Shown: piece after piece, positions 9,629 through 19,018 of the stretch
Layout: every line of letters starts with the position of its first letter
Position numbering within the stretch: position 1 is the first letter of the stretch
Origin: Deferrivibrio essentukiensis
GTDB lineage: Bacteria > Chrysiogenota > Deferribacteres > Deferribacterales > Deferrivibrionaceae
DNA length: 64,000 nucleotides
NCBI RefSeq assembly: GCF_020480685.1
Contig: NZ_JAJAFU010000004.1
Location: 1 to 64,000, forward strand
Direction: 5' to 3'
Program-made: the position numbers and the translations under genes
The notes under the pieces: model-generated
Told to the model about the DNA's origin: nothing
Database searches by the model: none
What the model saw: the letters and a program-made list of their open reading frames with translations, nothing else

Positions 9629-11431
9629 CTACTCTTCTCCGATTTTTAAAATTGCAAGGAAAGCTTCTTGAGGGACATCAACTTTGCCAATCTTCCTCAT
9701 TCGCTTTTTCCCTTCTTTCTGTTTTTCAAGCAGCTTTTTCTTTCGAGTAATATCTCCACCATAACACTTCGCAGTAACATTTTTTCTAAATGCCTTAACA
9801 GTACTCCTTGCAATAATCTTATTACCAAGAGCTGCCTGAATCGCTATATCAAACATCTGTCTTGGAATAACATCTTTCATCTTATCCACAAGCTCACGCC
9901 CTTTGTAATATGCTTGATCTCTATGGACAATGATACTTAAAGCATCCACCGGTTCACCGTTTATCAAAATATCAAGCTTCGTTAATGCAGATACCTTGTA
10001 TCCCGCATGTTCGTAGTCGAAAGATGCATACCCTTTTGATGCTGACTTTAGTTTATCATAAAAATCAATAACCACTTCAGAAAGCGGAATTTCATACTCT
10101 AATATCACCCTTGTCTGAGAAACATAATGCATATTTTTCTGTATCCCTCTTTTCTGTTGCAAAAGCTGAATAACATTGCCTACATATTCATTTGGCAAAA
10201 CGATAGTCGCATTTATTATAGGCTCTTCAATTATATCTATCTCACCAACCGGTGGCAATTTAGCCGGATTATCAACGTCAACAGTAGTACCGTCAGTTTT
10301 AGTCACTTTATAGATTACGGTAGGGGCAGTAGTAATAAGATTAAGGTCAAATTCCCTTTCAAGTCTCTCCTGAATAATCTCCATATGCAAAAGCCCAAGA
10401 AAGCCGCATCTAAAACCAAAGCCAAGAGCCATAGAATTTTCAGGCTCGTATGTAATGGATGAGTCATTAAGCATCAACTTTTCCAGTGCATCCCTTAAAT
10501 CTTCATAATCTTTAGGGTCGACCGGATAAAAACCACAAAATACTACTGGTTTTACATTTTTGAATCCCGGAAAAGGTTCTTTGGTAGGATTTTTAACATG
10601 GGTAACAGTATCCCCGATTTTTACATCTTTCAGCTCTTTAATTCCGGCAATAATATACCCTACCTCTCCTGCCGAAAGGGAATCTACTTTCGTATCTTTT
10701 GGAGTAAATATACCAATACTGTCAACATCGTGCTCCTTATCGGTAGCCATAAATTTTATCTTATCACCATTCTTGATAGCCCCTTCAATAACCCTTATCA
10801 AAACGATAACCCCCTGATAAGCGTCATACCAAGAATCAAAAATAACTGCCTTTAATGGTTTGTTTTCATCCCCTTTGGGATGAGGAATATATTTTACGAT
10901 GCCTTCCAAAATTTCTTTAGTCCCAATCCCTTCTTTAGCACTCGCAGGAATAGCATTAGACGCATCTATCCCTATTATCTCTTCAATCTCATTTTTCACT
11001 CGCTCAAAGTCAGCACTTGGAAGATCTATTTTATTTATTACAGGGATTAGCTCTAAATTTTGCTCAATTGCCATATAAACGTTTGCAATTGTCTGAGCTT
11101 CGACCCCTTGGGATGCGTCAACCACAAGCAAAGCCCCTTCACAGGCGGCGAGACTTCTTGAAACTTCATACGTAAAGTCAACATGCCCCGGAGTATCAAT
11201 TAAATTTAATTGATATGTATTACCATCATCAGCCTTGTAATATAGCCTAACTGTCTGAGCTTTAATTGTAATACCCCGCTCCCTTTCTATATCCATAGAA
11301 TCCAGAAGCTGAGATTTCATCTCCCTCTTGTCGATTGCACCGGTATATTCTATCAATCTATCCGCAATAGTTGATTTTCCGTGGTCAATATGAGCTATTA
11401 TCGAAAAGTTTCTTATTAGCTTTCTATCCAT
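9629..11431 (-). CDS. lepA: Elongation factor 4 (LepA)
   Basis: Ribosome-associated GTPase that back-translocates or helps ribosome biogenesis. The 600-residue protein has G1 [10 protein letters not shown]3 DTPGHVDF, G4 [12 protein letters not shown]-like domains and the LepA-specific C-terminal domain ending with [15 protein letters not shown]. Full length. It starts 3 nt after ugd and is followed directly by lepB. Confidence 0.97.
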   Translation of the reverse strand: MDRKLIRNFSIIAHIDHGKSTIADRLIEYTGAIDKREMKSQLLDSMDIERERGITIKAQTVRLYYKADDGNTYQLNLIDTPGHVDFTYEVSRSLAACEGALLVVDASQGVEAQTIANVYMAIEQNLELIPVINKIDLPSADFERVKNEIEEIIGIDASNAIPASAKEGIGTKEILEGIVKYIPHPKGDENKPLKAVIFDSWYDAYQGVIVLIRVIEGAIKNGDKIKFMATDKEHDVDSIGIFTPKDTKVDSLSAGEVGYIIAGIKELKDVKIGDTVTHVKNPTKEPFPGFKNVKPVVFCGFYPVDPKDYEDLRDALEKLMLNDSSITYEPENSMALGFGFRCGFLGLLHMEIIQERLEREFDLNLITTAPTVIYKVTKTDGTTVDVDNPAKLPPVGEIDIIEEPIINATIVLPNEYVGNVIQLLQQKRGIQKNMHYVSQTRVILEYEIPLSEVVIDFYDKLKSASKGYASFDYEHAGYKVSALTKLDILINGEPVDALSIIVHRDQAYYKGRELVDKMKDVIPRQMFDIAIQAALGNKIIARSTVKAFRKNVTAKCYGGDITRKKKLLEKQKEGKKRMRKIGKVDVPQEAFLAILKIGEE

Positions 11432-11434
11432 AAA

Positions 11435-12763
11435 TTACAAAGGCCTTCCCACACAAGTATAGTTGAATCCAAGATTTTTTATCTTTGTTGGTTCATATAT
11501 ATTTCGCAAATCAGCAAGGTTATGCTCTCTCAGTAAAGTTTTAATTCTTTCCATATCAAGCTTTCTAAATTGATTCCACTCAGTTACTATCACAAGGCAA
11601 TCAGAACCTTTGCAAGCTTCATACTCATCCTGACAATAGCTAATACTATCGCCAAAAATACTTTTGGCGTTTTCCATAGCAATTGGGTCAAAAGCATTTA
11701 CCTGAGCTCCAAACTCTACAAGCTTATTCACGATTACAATGGAAGGAGAATCTCTCATATCATCCGTATTTGGTTTAAAAGATAATCCCAAAATAGCTAT
11801 GGTTTTCCCTTCAAACGGTTTTGCTTTATTCAAATCTACACCAAGAAGATTGGCAATTTTATTGACCATCCTTAGCTTTTGTTCTTCATTTACCTTTATA
11901 ACAGTATCAATTGTCTTAAACTCATACCCTTTTTCTTTGGCTATATAGGCTAATGCGCTCGTATCTTTAGGAAAACATGAGCCGCCGTAACCGGGCCCCG
12001 GATGCAAAAATTTAGGACTTATCCTGCCATCCATCCCCATAGCTTTGGCAACCTTATGAACATCAGCTCCGACTAAATCACAAAGGTTTGCAATTTCATT
12101 AATATACGTAATCTTCAAGGCAAGAAAAGCATTTGAAGCATATTTAATCATTTCTGCAGTTTCAATATTGGTCACCACAAAAGGTGCTTCATTTAAGTAA
12201 TGGGCACTATAGATATCTTTCATAATAGCGGCAGCTTCATCACTCTCCACACCGATAACTATCCTGTCAGGTCTCATAAAATCGTTTACCGCTGCCCCTT
12301 CCCTCAAAAACTCAGGGTTACTGACAACATCAAAACGGGTATTTTCCCCAACCACTGACTTTATGATATTTTTAACTCTTTGACCCGTGCCCACAGGGAC
12401 GGTACTTTTGTTGACAACCACCTTATAACCGTTCATATTTTTGGCAATATCTTTTGCCACCTGCTCTACATACTTAAGGTCTGCACTACCGTCCTCTTTC
12501 GGCGGAGTGCCCACTGCAATAAAAATTACCAAATTATTTTTTACCGCTTCAGCTATATCGGTAGTAAAATTTAATCTTCCTGCCTTGTAATTTTTCTCAA
12601 CTATTTCATCAAGACCGGGCTCATAAATAGGGATAACACCCTTTTTAAGATTTTCTATCTTTACGGAATCAACATCAACACAGGTAACAAACATGCCAAA
12701 TTCGGCCAAACATGCACCTGTCACAAGACCAACATATCCTGTTCCAACTACAGCTATTCTCAT
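11435..12763 (-). CDS. ugd: UDP-glucose 6-dehydrogenase
   Basis: Oxidises UDP-glucose to UDP-glucuronate with 2 NAD+, supplying capsule, LPS or exopolysaccharide precursors. The 442-residue protein has the Rossmann start VVGTGYVGLVTGACLAE, the FIAVGTPP and STVPVGTG motifs, and the catalytic Cys in GGSCFPKDTSAL. It is the first gene of the long operon, with a strong GGAGAAAAC ribosome site and a candidate promoter upstream. No sugar-polymer genes are nearby, so its product's use is not shown here. A GDP-mannose dehydrogenase is possible but less likely. Confidence 0.9.
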   Translation of the reverse strand: MRIAVVGTGYVGLVTGACLAEFGMFVTCVDVDSVKIENLKKGVIPIYEPGLDEIVEKNYKAGRLNFTTDIAEAVKNNLVIFIAVGTPPKEDGSADLKYVEQVAKDIAKNMNGYKVVVNKSTVPVGTGQRVKNIIKSVVGENTRFDVVSNPEFLREGAAVNDFMRPDRIVIGVESDEAAAIMKDIYSAHYLNEAPFVVTNIETAEMIKYASNAFLALKITYINEIANLCDLVGADVHKVAKAMGMDGRISPKFLHPGPGYGGSCFPKDTSALAYIAKEKGYEFKTIDTVIKVNEEQKLRMVNKIANLLGVDLNKAKPFEGKTIAILGLSFKPNTDDMRDSPSIVIVNKLVEFGAQVNAFDPIAMENAKSIFGDSISYCQDEYEACKGSDCLVIVTEWNQFRKLDMERIKTLLREHNLADLRNIYEPTKIKNLGFNYTCVGRPL

Positions 12764-12794
12764 TGTTTTCTCCTTTGGTAACTAAATCCTTTCA

Positions 12795-12823
12795 GTAATA
12801 TAATATTGACAATACTTTTTCAA
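12795..12823 (-). promoter_or_regulatory. Candidate sigma70 promoter of the ugd-lepA-...-ogt operon
   Basis: On the minus strand TTGAAA and TATTAC are separated by 17 nt, about 30 nt before the ugd start. The -10 matches 4 of 6 bases. It is the only reasonable promoter in the 152-nt gap and would serve 14 genes with internal gaps of 0 to 43 nt. Confidence 0.45.
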
Positions 12824-12915
12824 GTAAAATCGAGCTATGCAATCTTAAAACATTCCACTTATAAAATAATAAAATTTTCTTCTGACGATTGTCGCTTAAG
12901 CATTTAGATTAAATA

Positions 12916-12989
12916 TCGGGGCGAGAGGATTTGAACCTCCGACCCTCGGTACCCGAAACCGATGCGCTACCAAGCTGCGCTACGCCCCG
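12916..12989 (-). tRNA. tRNA-Pro (anticodon CGG)
   Basis: The minus strand folds as a full 74-nt cloverleaf: 7-bp acceptor stem CGGGGCG/CGCCCCG with discriminator A, D arm GCGC...GCGC, anticodon stem TCGGT/ACCGA enclosing loop TTCGGGT, and T arm with GGTTCAAATCC. The anticodon CGG reads proline codon CCG. CCA is not encoded (TAT follows), so it must be added by nucleotidyltransferase. Confidence 0.96.
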
Positions 12990-13081
12990 TTAACTGCCTT
13001 ACATTTGAGCTATTATCAGTATATTTCTTTTAAATCAATAAAATTTTCATACCAAGGTATCGATCATTAATATGCTGCCTG

Positions 13082-13873
13082 CTAAAAACTCTTATTATAA
13101 AAATGATCAATCAATCTTTGCTTGTTATTTTCGCTAAATTTTATTGAATGTTGTATGGCCCCCGTGATATATTCCTTTGCATATCTTACGGAAGTTACTA
13201 TATCGTTACCTTTAGCAATAAATGAAGCTATAGCTGAAGATAATGTACAGCCTGTCCCGTGAACATCTTTGATGATTAATCTTTCAGAAGAAAAATCTAT
13301 AGTAACTCCGCCCGTAAAAAGTATGTCCTTTGAATGCTCACCTTCAAAATGCCCACCCTTTATCAGAATATTAGGCACACCGAAATTGATTATATGCTCT
13401 TTAGTTTTATCAGAAATATCAGATTGTTCTAAATTAATACCAAAAATAACTTCAGCCTCGTTCTTGTTTGGGGTAACCAAGTCAGCTATCTTTATCAGCT
13501 CTTTCAAAGCAGTTATTGCATTATCTTCCAAAAGTTTTTTGCCACTGCTTGACACCATAACAGGATCAATCACAATATTTTTCAACTTGTACGCCTTCAA
13601 TAACTCTATTACAGCATAAATGATATCAGAACTAGAAAGCATTCCTATCTTTACTGCATCAACCTTCAAGTCGTCTACAATAGCTCTAAACTGGTCTATA
13701 ATTATATTAACCGGCAAATCATATACACCCAAGACTTTTGCAGTATTTTGAGCTGTTACTGAAGTGATTACACTGCAACCGTAACACCCAACTGCGGAAA
13801 TTGTCTTAATATCAGCCTGAATACCTGCCCCTGCAATGGGGTCAGAGCCGCCTATTGTCATTACTACATTCAT
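13082..13873 (-). CDS. thiD: Hydroxymethylpyrimidine phosphate kinase ThiD
   Basis: Phosphorylates HMP and HMP-P to HMP-PP, the pyrimidine half of thiamine. The 263-residue ribokinase-fold protein has GGSDPIAGAGIQAD at the N-terminus, VIDPVMVSSSG, LVTPNKNEAE, LIKGGH and the C-terminal anion hole DVHGTGCTLSSAIA. Its start shares one base with the dnaE stop, so it is co-transcribed with dnaE and mobB rather than with thiG/thiH. Confidence 0.95.
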   Translation of the reverse strand: MNVVMTIGGSDPIAGAGIQADIKTISAVGCYGCSVITSVTAQNTAKVLGVYDLPVNIIIDQFRAIVDDLKVDAVKIGMLSSSDIIYAVIELLKAYKLKNIVIDPVMVSSSGKKLLEDNAITALKELIKIADLVTPNKNEAEVIFGINLEQSDISDKTKEHIINFGVPNILIKGGHFEGEHSKDILFTGGVTIDFSSERLIIKDVHGTGCTLSSAIASFIAKGNDIVTSVRYAKEYITGAIQHSIKFSENNKQRLIDHFYNKSF

Positions 13874-16800
13874 TATTCTGCCTTTTTTATACTGAATTCT
13901 ATCCTATCTTCGCCAATCAAATCCTCTATCTGTTTAAAAAGCGAAACCTTAGGCTTTACATAATATTCCTCGGCAACACTCATTGCAACCTCATACTTCC
14001 CTTCCCTTTTTATAACAAACTTTAGAGGGATTGAACCTTTATTGCTTGTTACTACAACCTTTATTTGAGATATTTTTTCCTTTGTCATTCCTAACGGATT
14101 GATTTTTATTGTAATATGCTCCGTCAGTTTTTCAATAGCTTCTGTAATTTCGTATATATCTTCTGCTACAACCGACTTTCTGTCATTGCTTGTATTGTAT
14201 CTGCCTTTTATTACTAAAATTTTATCCTCATCAATATATCGCATGTTTGACAAATATAGCTTGGGAAAGACAACTACATCAGCAACACCCTCGATATCTT
14301 CAATAGTGACAAATGCCATCTTTTCCTGAGACTTCGTATTGTAAATCTTTATATCCTTTACAATCCCACCAACCATCACCGGAGTATCATTTTCCATCTC
14401 TTCCAACTGGGAAGTGCTTGTTGTTAAGATATTAAGCATATATTGATACTTAATTAAAGGATGGCTTGACAGATAAAACCCTAACACCTCTTTTTCACCT
14501 TTCAACAGCTCATTTTCAGGAATCTCATCAATATCAGGATATTCAGTGGTGTCATCATCACTTCCCCCTTCATCTTGTATCTCATTTAATAAATCAAAAA
14601 CGGTCATTATCCCTTGAGAAGCCATCTTTTGATGCTTTTGCCCTTCACTTAAAACTGTATCAAGTACATTTAATAGTTGACTCCTTTTTTTCCCAAAGCA
14701 ATCAAGTGCGCCTGCTTTTATTAATGACTCTATAACTTTTCTGTTTACCTGCCTCAAATCGATTCTTTTGCACAGGTCAGTTATATTTTTATATTTACCA
14801 TTCTTTTCTCTCTCTTCTACAATAATATCTATAGCTCCGCTGCCCACATTTTTTATAGCTCCAAGTCCAAACCTTATCGAGTCATTATCTATTGTGAAAT
14901 CTTTAAAACTTTCATTTATATCAGGGGCTAAAACTTTAATCCCCATCCTTTTACACTCTTCTATAAAAACTACAACCTTATCCCCTTTTTCCACCTCATT
15001 GGACAACAAGGCTGCCATATATTCCATAGGATAATGTGCTTTCAAAAAGGCAGTTTGATAAGTTACCATAGCATACGCGGCAGAGTGACTTTTGTTAAAT
15101 CCATATTCGGCAAATTTTGCCATTAGATCAAATATCTCTTCAGACTTTTTCAGGTCAAAACCTTTCTTCTTTGCTCCCGGGATATTAAGCTTTTCATCAC
15201 CGTAAAGAAATATCTCTTTATGTTTTTGCATCTCTTCCGGCTTTTTCTTACCCATAGCCCTTCTCAATAAGTCCGCGTTACCGAGAGAATATCCTGCAAT
15301 TATCTGAGCTATTTGCATTACCTGCTCTTGGTATACGATAATCCCATATGTATCTTTTAATATTTCTTCTAATTCAGGAATAAAATACGTTACCTCCTGC
15401 TCCCCGTGCTTCCTTTTAACAAAGTCATCAAGCATCCCACTACCCATTGGCCCCGGTCTATAAAGAGCAACTACGGCAACAATGTCTTCAAATGTCGTGG
15501 GTTTTAATTTTTTGAGAAGGTTTTTCATCCCGGGACTTTCAAGCTGGAATACACCCGTAGTATAACCGTTTGATAAAAGCTCATATGTCAGGTTGTCATC
15601 AAGAGGGATACTGCTTATATCAAAATTTGTTTCCTTTTCCCTTATTTTGTTTACCGCATAGTCTATTACTGTAAGGTTTTTAAGGCCTAAAAAGTCAAAC
15701 TTAACAAGCCCAATCTCCTCTAAAGTGTTTTTTTCAAATTGGGTTACAACTTCATTATTTTGACCTTTACAAAGTGGTACATATTGAATAATAGGCTTAT
15801 CCGATATTACGACACCCGCTGCATGCATACCGGTCTGTCTTAAGAGCCCTTCAAGCTTCCTTGCGTGAGTCAAAAGCTCTTTACCCGATTCCACATTCTC
15901 TATCTCCTGCTCCAGGCTCGGGTCAGCCTTTAACGCTTTTTTCAATGTCATCCCGGGTGCTTCAGGAATAAGCTTTGCTATTTTATCAACCGTCTTCAAA
16001 GGGATTTCCAAAACTCTTCCAACATCCCTTATCACACCACGGGCAAGTAGCTGTCCAAACGTAACTATCTGTGCTACTTTATCTTTACCATATTTATCTA
16101 TTACATAGTTTATTACCTGCTCCCTTTTGTTTTTACAAAAGTCGATGTCAAAATCGGGCATACTTTTTCGCTCGGGATTTAAAAATCTTTCAAAGAGCAA
16201 ATTAAAACGTATCGGGTCTATATCAGTAATCCCCATAGCAAAAGCAGCCAATGAACCTGCACCTGACCCTCTACCAGGACCTACCGGAATATTGTTACTT
16301 TTTGCATAGTTTATAAAATCCCATACAATTAAGTAGTAACTGGCATAACCCTTAAGCTTAATAATTTCAATTTCATAGTTTAGTCGCTCCATATACAATT
16401 TTTGCTTTTCCACCGGAAAATTGGATATTTTTCTATGTAACCCTTGCCTTGCAATATGTTCAAAATATGTTTCGGGCGTATAACCTTCTGGGACTTCAAA
16501 TACAGGAAGATGGACTGCCCCAAACTCCATTGTGACATTACACATTTCGGCGACTTTCACAGTATTCGTCAATGCCTCAGGATAGTTGTCAAAAGATTTC
16601 CACATCTCTTCGGGAGATTTTACATAAAGCTTATCGGAATGAAATTCCAATTTATTTTTACTGTTAATGGTGGCCTGCATCTGTATACACATCAAAACCT
16701 GATGGGAAGTATGGTCACCTTCATTAAGATAATGGCAGTCGTTGGTCGCTATTAGAGGTATATTTTCATTTTTAGATATATTTATAAGCTGGTTATTAAC

Positions 16801-17358
16801 TATTTTTTGCTCATCAATTCCATTGTCTTGTAACTCAAGATAATAATTCCCTTTACCAAGAATTGCTTCATACTCTTTTGCTGCTGCCACAGCTTTTTGA
16901 TAATCACCTCTCATAATATGTCTTGGGGGCTCTCCCGCCAAGCAGGCAGATAGGCCAATAAGCCCTTCAGAATATTCACTTAGTAGCTGTTTATCAATTC
17001 TCGGTTTGTAGTAAAAACCTTCAAGCTGTGCCATCGATACTAAATATTGAAGATTTTCAAGCCCTTTGTTGTTTTTTGCAAGCAAAATCAGGTGATAATT
17101 TTTATCTTCTCCCGCACCATATTCACGATTTCTCCTGTCATCCGGAGCCACATAAACCTCGCACCCTATTATCGGCTTGATTTCATTTTTATGGCACTGC
17201 TTATAAAAATCCACTATTCCATGCATCGTCCCGTGGTCAGTTATTGCACAAGACTTAACCTTTTGCTCTTTAAGTTTATCTATCAAATCAGGAATTAAAA
17301 TCGCACCATCCAAAAGTGAATATTGGCTGTGCAGGTGAAGATGAACAAACTCTTTCAT
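13873..17358 (-). CDS. dnaE: DNA polymerase III alpha subunit
   Basis: Replicative DNA polymerase catalytic subunit. The 1161-residue protein starts with a PHP domain (HLHLHSQYSLLDGA, ITDHGTMHG), followed by the C-family palm with catalytic acidic motif MPDFDIDF near residue 400, the fingers and duplex-binding region (GRGSGAGSLAAF, TGMHAAGVVIS), helix-hairpin-helix near 830-900 and an OB-fold region near 985-1060. The length is normal for DnaE1. It lies between mobB and thiD, each sharing one base. Confidence 0.97.
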   Translation of the reverse strand: MKEFVHLHLHSQYSLLDGAILIPDLIDKLKEQKVKSCAITDHGTMHGIVDFYKQCHKNEIKPIIGCEVYVAPDDRRNREYGAGEDKNYHLILLAKNNKGLENLQYLVSMAQLEGFYYKPRIDKQLLSEYSEGLIGLSACLAGEPPRHIMRGDYQKAVAAAKEYEAILGKGNYYLELQDNGIDEQKIVNNQLINISKNENIPLIATNDCHYLNEGDHTSHQVLMCIQMQATINSKNKLEFHSDKLYVKSPEEMWKSFDNYPEALTNTVKVAEMCNVTMEFGAVHLPVFEVPEGYTPETYFEHIARQGLHRKISNFPVEKQKLYMERLNYEIEIIKLKGYASYYLIVWDFINYAKSNNIPVGPGRGSGAGSLAAFAMGITDIDPIRFNLLFERFLNPERKSMPDFDIDFCKNKREQVINYVIDKYGKDKVAQIVTFGQLLARGVIRDVGRVLEIPLKTVDKIAKLIPEAPGMTLKKALKADPSLEQEIENVESGKELLTHARKLEGLLRQTGMHAAGVVISDKPIIQYVPLCKGQNNEVVTQFEKNTLEEIGLVKFDFLGLKNLTVIDYAVNKIREKETNFDISSIPLDDNLTYELLSNGYTTGVFQLESPGMKNLLKKLKPTTFEDIVAVVALYRPGPMGSGMLDDFVKRKHGEQEVTYFIPELEEILKDTYGIIVYQEQVMQIAQIIAGYSLGNADLLRRAMGKKKPEEMQKHKEIFLYGDEKLNIPGAKKKGFDLKKSEEIFDLMAKFAEYGFNKSHSAAYAMVTYQTAFLKAHYPMEYMAALLSNEVEKGDKVVVFIEECKRMGIKVLAPDINESFKDFTIDNDSIRFGLGAIKNVGSGAIDIIVEEREKNGKYKNITDLCKRIDLRQVNRKVIESLIKAGALDCFGKKRSQLLNVLDTVLSEGQKHQKMASQGIMTVFDLLNEIQDEGGSDDDTTEYPDIDEIPENELLKGEKEVLGFYLSSHPLIKYQYMLNILTTSTSQLEEMENDTPVMVGGIVKDIKIYNTKSQEKMAFVTIEDIEGVADVVVFPKLYLSNMRYIDEDKILVIKGRYNTSNDRKSVVAEDIYEITEAIEKLTEHITIKINPLGMTKEKISQIKVVVTSNKGSIPLKFVIKREGKYEVAMSVAEEYYVKPKVSLFKQIEDLIGEDRIEFSIKKAE

Positions 17359-17993
17359 TACCCTTCTATCTCTATATTAACCTTTATTTTTTTGAACTTT
17401 TTTAAAAATCTGAACGACATTAAAAATCTCTCAAGACTCTTTACTAGTAAGCTGCTATCTATACCTGAAATTTCTATTTCAGGCAAACTAAAATCAGCAT
17501 TTTTAACCAGATATTCTGCCACATCGCTTACTTCATCAAGCCCAAATATCCTTACATCTTTTCTTGGAATATTCTCAGTATCTGTAATGACACCTATTAA
17601 CTCAGATTTGTTTTCGGACAAAAACGGTTTGCCTACACACTCCCTAAAAACTTCTATTTTAGGGATACTGCTCTGCTTATACCCTTCGGTAATTACCATA
17701 TCTACATCTTTGAAATAATTTAGAACAATCTCCTCCAATGTTTCTTCCGCTAATGTAAATGATTTCACTATCGCCATTTTTTCTGCAGAAGATATTGCAA
17801 CAATATCGGCTCCTGCTTGTTTAAATCTATATGAGTCTTTGCCTGGTTTGTCTATTTCAAATTTATGAGCATCGTGCTTTATCACCCCAAGCTTTACCCC
17901 TCTGTTTTTCAATTCAGCTATGAGCTTTTCAATAAACGTAGTTTTCCCGCTTCCTGAGCTTCCAATAAATGAAAATAACGGTGTGTATGCCAT
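17358..17993 (-). CDS. mobB: Molybdopterin-guanine dinucleotide biosynthesis protein MobB
   Basis: GTP-binding adapter that helps MobA attach GMP to molybdopterin. The 211-residue protein has the P-loop GSSGSGKTTFIEKL at residue 11, KHDAHKFEID, and the VITEGYKQSSIPKIEV motif typical of MobB. The region beyond about residue 165 is extra and not recognised. It heads the mobB-dnaE-thiD run. MoaA is encoded 25 kb away. No mobA is in the window. Confidence 0.9.
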   Translation of the reverse strand: MAYTPLFSFIGSSGSGKTTFIEKLIAELKNRGVKLGVIKHDAHKFEIDKPGKDSYRFKQAGADIVAISSAEKMAIVKSFTLAEETLEEIVLNYFKDVDMVITEGYKQSSIPKIEVFRECVGKPFLSENKSELIGVITDTENIPRKDVRIFGLDEVSDVAEYLVKNADFSLPEIEISGIDSSLLVKSLERFLMSFRFLKKFKKIKVNIEIEG

Positions 17994-18137
17994 AATAAAC
18001 TCCCTATATTTCTAAGCCTTACAATTGAATTATGTATTTTTAGATAAATTAGAATTTTATTCAAGGACTTTCAAGCCCGCCCTCTTAATTTTCAACAATA
18101 TATTTTGATACAAATACCCCTTTTCAATATTTTCAAA

Positions 18138-18980
18138 ATGACTATCATATCAAATATGTTAGTATTTACCTTGGCTGTTTTGATAAGTTTGGTAACGTCT
18201 GCTGATGCTTTTGCATGGGGTTTTGAGACTCATATAAGTATAGGTATTAAAATACTTGAAAACTCGTCTTTTCATATAATTAACAACTCCCCTGCTCACT
18301 TTCTGCTGGGTAATATATTTCCCGATCTCTTCAACCTTTTTAAAAATTTTTCTACTTTAAAAAAATCTCTTAACACACATTCTTGGAATACGGTATCTGC
18401 ATTATTTTCCAATGCGGCAACTGACGCCGAAAAAGCTTTTGCGTACGGCTACGCTGCGCATCTGTCTGCAGATATTGTGGCTCATAATTATTTTGTGCCT
18501 GAATACTACATATCAAGAAGCGATAAAAAGCTCTTTGCCCACTTTCTGACTGAAAATGCCGAAGAAGCCTTAACTGACAAAAAATTCAAACCATCCCTTT
18601 TTTATCTCTTGGACAATGCTTCAGAGCTTGGAAGCCTCTTTCTTAGAACAAAGAATGTTGAAAAAAAGTATTTCAGCAAACAAATAAAATATATTAAATT
18701 TGGACTTAACTATCAATACACTCTAAACATCGGCAAAATTTCTAAAAGTATTCGACAATCAAATGACCCGGATTTTATATCAAAGTGTGAGGCTTATCAG
18801 CAAAAAGCCCTTGAGTTTGCCACGACCTCAGTGGAAAACGGCTTTGGAGAATTTGTAAAATATGACCCGAGTGGGCATAAAAGTATGCAGATAGCTAAAA
18901 ATACACGACAACGACTTGTAGAAGATATGGGTAAAAAAAATCTTAACAGTCTTAATTTTAATAAAAAAAAGGGGCTTTAA
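18138..18980 (+). CDS. Secreted zinc-dependent phospholipase C-like protein
   Basis: Resembles the Zn_dep_PLPC (phospholipase C/S1-P1 nuclease-like) fold. From the ATG at 18138 the protein has 280 residues; a TTG at 18105 gives 11 more, and neither has a clear ribosome site. A signal peptide (TLAVLISLVTSADAFA) would leave Trp as the mature first residue (WGFETH). In Bacillus PLC the N-terminal Trp and following His are zinc ligands. Further candidate ligands are Asp in NIFPDL, His in LNTHSW and the spaced set HLSADIVAH. The substrate is unknown; the zinc and Trp roles are inferred from the family. The stop codon lies inside the ppiD terminator. Confidence 0.72.
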   Translation: MTIISNMLVFTLAVLISLVTSADAFAWGFETHISIGIKILENSSFHIINNSPAHFLLGNIFPDLFNLFKNFSTLKKSLNTHSWNTVSALFSNAATDAEKAFAYGYAAHLSADIVAHNYFVPEYYISRSDKKLFAHFLTENAEEALTDKKFKPSLFYLLDNASELGSLFLRTKNVEKKYFSKQIKYIKFGLNYQYTLNIGKISKSIRQSNDPDFISKCEAYQQKALEFATTSVENGFGEFVKYDPSGHKSMQIAKNTRQRLVEDMGKKNLNSLNFNKKKGL

Positions 18981-18990
18981 TACGCCCCTT
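18963..18990 (-). terminator. Intrinsic terminator of ppiD, overlapping the opposing gene's 3' end
   Basis: Read on the minus strand, AAGGGGC and GCCCCTT form a 7-bp stem with an 8-nt loop followed by a run of eight T. It lies 29 nt after the ppiD stop and contains the last codons and stop of the plus-strand phospholipase-like gene. In the plus direction the T-tract is poor, so it mainly serves ppiD. Confidence 0.8.
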
Positions 18991-19018
18991 ACTGTTTTAT
19001 CCTATTATGTCTTTATTA

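Noticed and set aside
10127-10462. Plus-strand open frame opposite lepA
   Set aside because: It lies entirely within the conserved lepA coding region, has no ribosome site and no recognisable domain. Similar antisense frames across dnaE, ugd, ppiD and the cysteine desulfidase-like gene were rejected for the same reason.
12990-13081. Promoter for tRNA-Pro
   Set aside because: TTGATT with GATAAT is present on the minus strand but the spacer is only 15 nt, and the 17-nt alternative TAATAG is weak.
13874-17993. TPP riboswitch ahead of thiD or thiG
   Set aside because: Both genes are embedded in operons with overlapping or near-touching neighbours, leaving no leader for a riboswitch, and no THI box is seen.
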